NCBI GenBank assembly: GCA_029238125.1 | Contig: JAQWGQ010000002.1 | Span: 30,068 to 94,067 of the forward strand | Reading direction: 5' to 3' | Length of the DNA stretch: 64,000 nucleotides | DNA from: Flavobacteriaceae bacterium | GTDB lineage: Bacteria > Bacteroidota > Bacteroidia > Flavobacteriales > Flavobacteriaceae | Shown here: positions 57,196 to 63,424 of the stretch, piece by piece | Layout of the letters: every line of letters begins with the position of its first letter | Position numbering within the stretch: position 1 is the stretch's first letter | Notes under the pieces: generated by a model | Databases searched by the model: none | Told to the model about the DNA's origin: nothing | The model's input: only the letters and a program-made list of their open reading frames with translations | Program-made: the position numbers and the translations under genes

Positions 57196-58574
57196 ATGCG
57201 ATTTTTTGTTTTTTTTTCAATTTTATCTTTTGGCCAATCACATCCAAATATTCTCATAATTCACACTGACGACTTAGGGTACCATGATCTCAGTATTCAT
57301 GGTTCTAAAACATATCAAACTCCACATATCGATACGCTTGCGAGGCAATCAGTCTCATTTAAAAAAGCATATGCAAATTACCCAAGATGCGTACCCTCCA
57401 GATTTTCTATGATAAGGGGGAATTACCCAATACAAAATGGAAATATTCCAGATGATGGATTTAAAATTAAAAATATAGCTACAAACAAAAACTTCATTAA
57501 ATCATTTAATACGATAGGTTATCAGACAGCTTATTTTGGTAAATGGCATTTAGGAGACGAACAAAGTTTACATGACTTTGGATTTCAATTTAGTTTTGGT
57601 GCAGGAAAAGCTGGCTCACCTATTAGTTTCATCTATCCCTTTAATATTTTTAAGGGAAAAGGGAAGAACAAAAAAAACCAATTCCAGATGTTGATGACGT
57701 AAGTACTGAAGGTGATTACCTTACTGACGTCATGACAGATCAAGCAATTAATTACTTAAGGCAGCATGATTCATTGAAACCATTTATGTTGATGCTTTCA
57801 TATTATGCTGTTCATCAGCCTATTGAAGCAAAACCGGATGATATTGAGCATAACCGTATAGAAATTGATGCTGTTGATTATGGCAACCAACCCGAATATA
57901 TTCAAGAAGGTACAGGACGAACAAAAATGCGCCAGGACAATCCCGCTTATGCTGCCATGGTAGAAAACTTGGACGATAACATTGGTAAACTTTTAGCTCA
58001 TTTAGAATCTAGTAATGTTTTGGAAAATACTATAATCGTTTTTTCATCCGATCATGGAGGATTGTCTAATGATGGCTATAACAAAAGACGTTTGGCTACC
58101 TCAAATTTTCCGTTACGCGCTGGAAAAGGGTGGCTTTATGATGGAGGGATAAAAGTTCCATTATTTATTAAATGGCAAAATAAATTTAAACCTCGAACTG
58201 AAGATACTTCTATTGTAACGCTTATGGATATTTTTCCAACACTGTTAGATATAACTGCCAACATTGATTTGGGCGTAGACGGGAAAAGCATGCTGCCAGT
58301 ACTTTATTCAAAAAAGAAATGGCAAAATCGAACGGTTTATTGGCATTCTGAAAAAGCAAGGCCGAAAAGTACCGGAGACACAAAATCATCTGCAATACGA
58401 AAAGGGAAGTATAAGCTCATTCATTGGTTTGAATCCAATAAGATTGAGCTCTATAATATGGATAAAGACCCTTATGAAAGACATGATTTAGCCAATGAAA
58501 AACCAAAATTACGACTAGCACTTTTGTCCGATTTAAATGATTGGAAATTTGAAATGGCGCAAGATAAATACTGA
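57196..58574 (+). pseudogene. Sulfatase (formylglycine-dependent), frameshifted at an eight-A run
   Basis: The first frame (57196-57702) has a short signal peptide, metal-binding HTDDLGYHD (Asp25-Asp26) and the CVPSR active site, whose Cys65 would become formylglycine. It ends after KGKNKKN. The second frame (from about 57678 to 58574) continues with PIPDVDDVSTEGDYLTDVM, SDHGGLSNDGY and GKGWLYDGGIKVPLFIKW. The break is at A8 (57670-57677); nine or six A would restore one protein of about 459 aa, a normal family-S1 length. The sulfatase probably acts on sulfated polysaccharide together with the GH16 enzyme. Real decay, length variation of the run and sequencing error are all possible. Confidence 0.83.
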
Positions 58575-58619
58575 TTTTTTTAGCTGTATTAGCGCTTGAT
58601 TAGTACAAACAACTTTTTG

Positions 58620-58682
58620 TTGATTTATTCGTGACCCAGGCAGGATTAATACTTGATCCTCACAAAGCTTCGCTTTGAAAAT
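58620..58682 (-). repeat. Hotspot remnant, copy C
   Basis: TTGATTTATTCGTGACCC (58620-58637) is shared exactly with the left edge of copy B and nearly with copy A. It then reads AGGCAGGATT, similar to the tRNA end, TGATCCT, and the mini-hairpin CACAAAGCTTCGCTTTG (copy 3, 58661-58682). It looks like a chimera of the repeat unit and the tRNA-end remnant. Confidence 0.65.
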
Positions 58683-58788
58683 AGTTCCAACAAAAAAAGC
58701 TCGGCACACTGTTTTCTTGAAATTAACTTTCTGTCCATAACATTCTAAATTATTTATTACAAAAGAAAAAATGATTGGAAACTTTATT

Positions 58789-58826
58789 GCGAGCATTTAC
58801 TTAAAAAAAAAGATCTTAATGCTCGC
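58789..58826. other. Isolated long hairpin
   Basis: GCGAGCATT and AATGCTCGC form a perfect 9-bp G+C-rich stem around a 20-nt A-rich loop that itself contains AAGATCTT. There is no adjacent gene end close enough for an obvious terminator role; the sulfatase ends about 215 bp away. Confidence 0.5.
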
Positions 58827-59017
58827 TTCTATATAATCTATTTTTAGTATGCGATAAATTATTCATAATCACTAATTATGTAGACTATATTATCCAGATA
58901 CATATACTCAGTGAGTGTGAACACCCCGTTGACCTATTTTCGAAACAAACACTGACTTTTTGATGAATTTTGGTAGTTAGCTTTTTGTTAATGAGTGATT
59001 TTCCAATCTATTTTGTT

Positions 59018-59025
59018 TAATTTTG
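59018..59025 (+). promoter_or_regulatory. -7 box (TAATTTTG) for the 59030 gene
   Basis: Exact TAnnTTTG match ending four bases before the ATG at 59030; another predicted leaderless start, this time in accessory DNA. Confidence 0.45.
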
Positions 59026-59029
59026 AATT

Positions 59030-60367
59030 ATGATAAAACAACTACTTTCTCTAACAGGACTCTTTCTATGTCCGTTTCTTTTTAGTCAAATAAGCGTTAA
59101 TGGAAGCCAAATAAAAGATTTGGCAGATCCTACAGAAGCACAAGATGCCGTAACCAAAGCATATATTCAAGCACTTGAAGAAAAACTAAATAGGTTACAA
59201 AATTCTATAGCTAAAAAGGGATATTTCAGCGACGATATTCTTTGGCAACGTTCAGAAGAAAATGAAAATAATTTTAGTACTGGATTTAGAAATGACTGGA
59301 ATGTTTCGTTGTTTGATAGCTATGATAATACTGTTATTTTGGGGCAAAGAGGTTTGAGTGACAATAAAATTATTCCTTTATTAAAAAAACTAGATACTGA
59401 CGGAAATGTGTTATGGGAAAGGTCCTACGACATTTCTTTAATAGAAGAGAATTATCCGATATCAATTATTGAAAATAATTCTAAAAATGGCTATGTTATT
59501 ACATTATGGGAGAGAGAAGAAATTAACAGCGTTTATAACATTAGAAGTGGTTTGTTTGAAATTAATCACGAGGGTGAGTTGATAAATTATTTTGTACAAC
59601 CAATTAGAGTTATTTTTCAAGATATTAATTCATTTACAGATGGATATGTGACGGTGAGTCATACAGTTTCTGAAAACAATAATTTTGGTTTTAGAGTTCA
59701 AGAATTTTCTAACAATATTGAACCTACAAATTCTTTTTTTGTTGACATGGATGAAAATTTTACTGCTGAAAAGATAATTCCATTTCAAGGTGATTATGTA
59801 ATTTGTGGCAATAAAGGCGATAACGGAGTTGTTTTTCGAATTAATCTTTTGACTCAACAAATTATATGGACAAAATCTTTAGTTGCCAAACAGACAAAAA
59901 CCATAAAAATTATTGAGGAAGATATTTTTATAGTTGGTATTGATAATAGGGAAACCTATGAAAGTGGATTTGTCATGAAAATTGATCAATATGGAGATAT
60001 ACAAGATGAAGCTTATTTAGATAGAAGTCCGATTACAAATATGACAACTCACAACAATGACCTTTATTTAATAGGAACTATATATTATTATTTTTCATCA
60101 GTTTATGGACTAACTGGATATGGACAGGATGATGTTATAATTCATAAATTAAATTATAATCTAGGCATCATTTGGAGCAAAAATTATGGAGGTAGTTATA
60201 AAGAAGGCCCATATGTTTCACAACCCTATTATGCTGCTAGTATTCACATTAAAAACAATAACAATATAATTATTGGTGCCCAAACAAGCTCAAATGATTT
60301 TTTAGTTGAGCGAATAAAGAGTCCTGGCAATTCAGCGATTTGGATTCTTGAAATTCAGAACAACTAG
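59030..60367 (+). CDS. Secreted protein with stalk-like N-terminus and propeller-like repeats, unknown function
   Basis: The 445-aa protein has a signal peptide (LLSLTGLFLCPFLFSQ). Next comes IKDLADPTEAQDAVTKAYI, a motif common in phage tail-fibre-like and adhesin proteins of this class, and a short coiled coil (LEEKLNRLQNSIAKK). From residue 75 onward there are repeated blade-like units (DSYDNTVILGQRG, ENNSKNGYVITLWE, FQGDYVICGNKGDNG, HNNDLYLIGTIYYY, KNNNNIIIGAQTS), suggesting a beta-propeller. No T9SS tail is seen. It is A+T rich compared with core genes and lies between two hotspot repeats. Surface attachment is possible but unproven. Confidence 0.7.
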   Translation: MIKQLLSLTGLFLCPFLFSQISVNGSQIKDLADPTEAQDAVTKAYIQALEEKLNRLQNSIAKKGYFSDDILWQRSEENENNFSTGFRNDWNVSLFDSYDNTVILGQRGLSDNKIIPLLKKLDTDGNVLWERSYDISLIEENYPISIIENNSKNGYVITLWEREEINSVYNIRSGLFEINHEGELINYFVQPIRVIFQDINSFTDGYVTVSHTVSENNNFGFRVQEFSNNIEPTNSFFVDMDENFTAEKIIPFQGDYVICGNKGDNGVVFRINLLTQQIIWTKSLVAKQTKTIKIIEEDIFIVGIDNRETYESGFVMKIDQYGDIQDEAYLDRSPITNMTTHNNDLYLIGTIYYYFSSVYGLTGYGQDDVIIHKLNYNLGIIWSKNYGGSYKEGPYVSQPYYAASIHIKNNNNIIIGAQTSSNDFLVERIKSPGNSAIWILEIQNN

Positions 60368-60516
60368 AATTAATATCCACTTTATTATTTCCTATAGTAA
60401 TCTATAATCAGAGAAAAGTTTGTAGATTTTTATGGAACTTGTAGTAACGAAAAAAATTCTGCAAAATTTAGTAATACACAATCAAAAAATTGAACTGAAA
60501 ATTCGTGTTTTTAAGT

Positions 60517-61413
60517 TTAGTCCAAATGTTTTGATTTTTCATATGTGGTTAAGAACTTTTTATATTTAGTGTTTAACTCTTGTCTGGTATAATCAGGATT
60601 AAATACTTCAGGGTAACATATTTTACAAACTATTTCTACAAAAAGGGGTCTTAGTAAACTGTTTTTTATAGCACTTGTGAGGGTTTTTGGAAGTGATATA
60701 TTGTTTTCTATTGTGGCGTAAAAATACCTCGCTCGTTTGCTATTTATAGTATGGATTTTCAATTCTTTGAGTATTTGTTTTTGATAGTCAGCATTAAACC
60801 CAAATGAATTTACTAACTCTTTTTTTCTCTCATTTTTCTTTATTTCGAACCAGCTTGGGGAGGTATTAGATTTTTCAAAATCATCAGAGGTAAGAAATTC
60901 CTTCATAAATTCAGATATTGATTGCCGATATTTAATTTCTTTTCCACTTATAACTGTTTCAGATTTTAAATAAATACTATCAACGAGTTCTATAAAGAAG
61001 TATTTATACAACTTTATAAAAAGGTCTGAGTAGAAGTTTTGATAATCAATAGTTGATCCATCAATGTCTTCAATTGATTTCAATTGTGTATTGAATACAT
61101 TTTCATCCAGTCGAAAATTTAAAGCCCTTTCAAGTTTTTCCACATCACATACAGAATCTAATCTATATTTTTTTGTTAATCTTATATCTTTCTTGGATGA
61201 AAATGCTAAGAATGGAAATAATAGTAAAAGTTGAATTAGCAAATGCTGGTTCTCCAAAGTGCTAAGGTTTTCAGCCAGGTACTCCTTGTGAGAATAAACA
61301 CAGGGGTGACTCCAACTTTTAATATCTTGATATGAAGATAACTCTTTCATATCATGAAAATTAAAAAGTGATAGGGGTATTAAAGATTGTTTTATATATT
61401 CATTCAAAATCAA
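60517..61413 (-). CDS. Protein of unknown function in the hotspot
   Basis: The 298-aa frame has no signal peptide or membrane helix apart from a short hydrophobic stretch (LLIQLLLLFPFLAF) near residue 60. It is lysine- and tyrosine-rich and probably helical; I recognise no family. No ATG starts the open frame: the first candidates are TTG at 61413 and 61407, and the first in-frame ATG is 21 codons in (61350). The 5' end may be lost. A minus-strand terminator lies just upstream (61443-61485), so the promoter must be in the small gap between, or be missing. Confidence 0.5.
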   Translation of the reverse strand: MILNEYIKQSLIPLSLFNFHDMKELSSYQDIKSWSHPCVYSHKEYLAENLSTLENQHLLIQLLLLFPFLAFSSKKDIRLTKKYRLDSVCDVEKLERALNFRLDENVFNTQLKSIEDIDGSTIDYQNFYSDLFIKLYKYFFIELVDSIYLKSETVISGKEIKYRQSISEFMKEFLTSDDFEKSNTSPSWFEIKKNERKKELVNSFGFNADYQKQILKELKIHTINSKRARYFYATIENNISLPKTLTSAIKNSLLRPLFVEIVCKICYPEVFNPDYTRQELNTKYKKFLTTYEKSKHLD

Positions 61414-61442
61414 ATGTGGTCAAAAATTGGACAAACGAAAAT

Positions 61443-61485
61443 AAAAAAAAATCCTAAAGTAACTGTTAATCAGTAGTTTAGGATT
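61443..61485 (-). terminator. Minus-strand terminator before the tandem repeats
   Basis: The stem AATCCTAAA/TTTAGGATT (61450-61458 with 61477-61485) encloses an inner ACTG/CAGT. On the minus strand it is followed by a run of about eight T. It would stop transcription arriving from the tRNA side. Confidence 0.7.
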
Positions 61486-61491
61486 TGTGGT

Positions 61492-61592
61492 GTGACCCAA
61501 ACATACAGTAGTTCGGACTTTCTGAGTGGAATTAGTGATATATAGCCAAAAAAATATTCCCAGATATAAAAAATTATTTTTGGGAATAATCC
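61492..61592 (-). repeat. Hotspot repeat unit, copy D (101 bp)
   Basis: First of two directly tandem units. It begins GTGACCCAAACATACAGTAG and includes the ATTCCCA/TGGGAAT hairpin at 61556-61587. It differs from copy E at only about ten positions. Confidence 0.9.
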
Positions 61593-61693
61593 GTGACCCA
61601 AACATACAGTAGTTCGGACTTTTTGAGTGGAATTAGTGATGTATACTCAAAAAAATATTCCCAGAAATAAAAAATTATTTTTGGGAATAATCC
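61593..61693 (-). repeat. Hotspot repeat unit, copy E (101 bp)
   Basis: Second tandem unit, joined without a gap to copy D and to the tRNA fragment. The hairpin at 61657-61688 (ATTCCCA-AAATAA/TTATTT-TGGGAAT) is followed on the minus strand by T7, so it is a canonical terminator six bases beyond the tRNA 3' end. A second inverted repeat, TTTTTGAGT/ACTCAAAAA (61620-61653), lies in the other half. Confidence 0.9.
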
Positions 61694-61737
61694 GTGACCT
61701 CGGCAGGATTCAAACCTGCAACCTTCTGAGCCGTAAT
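61694..61737 (-). other. Attachment site: 3' half of tRNA-Arg(ACG)
   Basis: On the minus strand this reads from the anticodon loop (TTACGGC; anticodon ACG) through the 3' anticodon strand TCAGA, variable loop AGGTT, T-arm GCAGG-TTTGAAT-CCTGC, acceptor strand CGAGGTC and discriminator A. The 5' side does not continue as tRNA: the bases that should pair with TCAGA are absent. A 3' half-tRNA beside an integrase gene is the classic product of integration into a tRNA gene. The intact tRNA should lie at the other end of the element, beyond the window. Confidence 0.85.
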
Positions 61738-61856
61738 TAAGTTTTATAGCTAATTAGGCTCATTTTAATTCCTTTTTTCAGGTTAAATATACATAAATTT
61801 ACTTACTAATAAAACCTGTTACAAACTTAAGTTACTTCTGTTTGAAATGTAATACA

Positions 61857-61864
61857 TATATTTG
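61857..61864 (+). promoter_or_regulatory. -7 box (TATATTTG) for the integrase gene
   Basis: Exact TAnnTTTG match, 40 bases upstream of the integrase ATG. A TTTG at 61841-61844 is closer than the usual -33 distance. Confidence 0.45.
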
Positions 61865-61870
61865 TAATAT

Positions 61871-61893
61871 GTAGTATACAAAGTAGTATACAA
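61871..61893. repeat. Tandem 11-bp direct repeat in the integrase leader
   Basis: GTAGTATACAA occurs twice with a one-base gap (61871-61881 and 61883-61893), each containing the palindrome GTATAC. The 12-bp period and the position between the -7 box and the start codon suggest an operator, or a leader control site, for the integrase gene. Confidence 0.55.
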
Positions 61894-61904
61894 TTATTAG
61901 AAAT

Positions 61905-63386
61905 ATGCCAACACGATTAGGACTATATCATAGACCACATAAAACAACTCACAAGAAACATTTGTATTTTGATTTGCAGTATAGTAGAAAAAACAGAAAA
62001 CACATACACACATCAATACTGCTAGATGAACACTTTTGGGATAAAAATAACAGAAAGATAAAGCGCTCACACCCAAATTATAAGTCATTACGTGAGGCGA
62101 TAAAGGTTTATGAGCAAAGAATAGAGGTGGGAGAGGATAGGTTTCTTGCTAGACAGATAAGTTTTGAGCAGTTTGCATCTCTAGTTGAAGGTAAATCTGA
62201 TATTAGTAGTGTTGATAGGTATATTGATACAGAAATTCAACGAAGTAGGACTGTTGGTACTTACAAAGATTATGCGTGGGCTTTCAATACCTTTAAAGTT
62301 CATCTTGGTATAAAGAAACCTCTAAAGTTTGAAGATATTACTGTGAGAATGTTAAAGGACTTTAAAAGGCTATATATAGAGGCAGGTCGTAGTAATAATA
62401 GTTTTAATTCTGTAGTAGATAAAATACGAGCAGTCTATAACGATGCAAAAGATAATGGAGTTGTTTATAAAGAATTACAGTTTCCTAGAAATTATAAGTT
62501 GCCAAAGACACCAACAGAGTGGACTATATGCACATTTGATGAATTTAAAAATGCGATAGATAGGGCAAATACCCATAGACAATGGGAAAGTTTATGTATG
62601 TGGCTTTTATCTTTTTGTATGCGTGGTATGTACTTTGCTGACTTTAGTTCTATTTCTGAAAATGATATTATTGGAGATAATGATGAGTATCAGACTTGGT
62701 GTACAGACAAAGAATTTGTAATAAAACACAGAAGACACAAAGTAAAGAGGCGTATGTCGCAACCAATGTTTATTAGAATAGACAGATACCCTACAAGTCA
62801 GTTATTTCTTATGTTGAAGTTTTCATTTGCGTCAAGGTATTGGAATACCGCAAACCGAGATATGGTAGGGGATATAAATGATAGATTGAGTATTTATAGT
62901 TATAATCTGAACACAGCTAAAGGGGATAAGTTTCACAACGAAATGATGAACAGTTATCAAAAAGCCATAAGAAGTGTTTTACCCAACCAACCGATGAAAA
63001 ATGCAAGGAAATGTTTTAAAACTATTGCGAATAGAAATGGTACAAGAAGAATTGCCGACTTACTAATAGGACATAGTTCTGATACTCAACAAAACGAATT
63101 AAGCTACAATGACAACACTTATTTAGCACAAGAAGTTTACGATACTCACACGAAAGTGTTACAAGAGTTTAGAGCAGATGACTTGTGTGAATTATTACAG
63201 AAAAAACTTATCTCATTAGTTGAAAAAAATGAAGCCCCCGCTATGCTTGCAGATTATAGTTTAGAAGTAATTGACAAGAAAGGGGGTATATATTTAGGAA
63301 AAAACGAAACCAATCAAAAGGGGTTTGAAAGCTACTTCAAGAGTTACAATGATTTACGTTTCTATGAAAAGGACATACCTGTATAG
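61905..63386 (+). CDS. Tyrosine recombinase (integrase) with SAM-like core-binding domain
   Basis: The 493-aa protein has an N-terminal arm-binding-like region, a SAM-like core-binding domain (residues about 100-185) and a catalytic domain. Box I Arg240 is in LLSFCMRGMYFADF; a basic segment HRRHKVKRR is at the beta-hairpin; LIGHSSD provides His390; candidate nucleophiles are Tyr401 (ELSYND) and Tyr406. The box II HxxR motif is altered: Lys365-Asn-Ala-Arg368 replaces the usual His. The C-terminus extends about 85 residues past the nucleophile, longer than most Bacteroidota integrases. Its position beside the tRNA fragment makes it the likely enzyme of this element. Confidence 0.88.
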   Translation: MPTRLGLYHRPHKTTHKKHLYFDLQYSRKNRKHIHTSILLDEHFWDKNNRKIKRSHPNYKSLREAIKVYEQRIEVGEDRFLARQISFEQFASLVEGKSDISSVDRYIDTEIQRSRTVGTYKDYAWAFNTFKVHLGIKKPLKFEDITVRMLKDFKRLYIEAGRSNNSFNSVVDKIRAVYNDAKDNGVVYKELQFPRNYKLPKTPTEWTICTFDEFKNAIDRANTHRQWESLCMWLLSFCMRGMYFADFSSISENDIIGDNDEYQTWCTDKEFVIKHRRHKVKRRMSQPMFIRIDRYPTSQLFLMLKFSFASRYWNTANRDMVGDINDRLSIYSYNLNTAKGDKFHNEMMNSYQKAIRSVLPNQPMKNARKCFKTIANRNGTRRIADLLIGHSSDTQQNELSYNDNTYLAQEVYDTHTKVLQEFRADDLCELLQKKLISLVEKNEAPAMLADYSLEVIDKKGGIYLGKNETNQKGFESYFKSYNDLRFYEKDIPV

Positions 63387-63424
63387 TTTGGTCGTGCTAT
63401 TCAAACAACCGAACACAACAAATA

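Larger units (their letters stand above)
58575..59029. other. 455-bp non-coding region
   Basis: No gene is supported. It holds a short remnant repeat (58620-58682), an isolated long hairpin (58789-58826) and the -7 box of the next gene. The rest is A+T-rich sequence without recognisable content. Confidence 0.65.
61414..61904. other. 491-bp non-coding region with the tRNA attachment site
   Basis: No gene is supported. Left to right it holds a minus-strand terminator, two tandem 101-bp repeats, a tRNA-Arg 3' fragment and the promoter/operator-like region of the integrase gene. Confidence 0.75.

Noticed and set aside
57732..58574. A second, independent sulfatase gene
   Set aside because: It lacks the CxPSR active site and the N-terminal metal ligands, and its sequence continues the preceding frame across the A8 run.
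61492..61693. CRISPR-like tandem repeats
   Set aside because: Only two adjacent 101-bp units, with no unique spacers between short repeats and no cas genes; the units carry terminator hairpins and tRNA-end bases instead.
56774..61737. A true integron with attC sites
   Set aside because: The sites do not show the R-box/L-box structure of attC, and the recombinase is not of the IntI type. The cassette-like analogy is kept only as a hypothesis.
61694..61780. A complete tRNA gene
   Set aside because: Only the anticodon loop to the 3' end is present. The 5' anticodon strand, D-arm and 5' acceptor strand are missing, and the following sequence does not pair.
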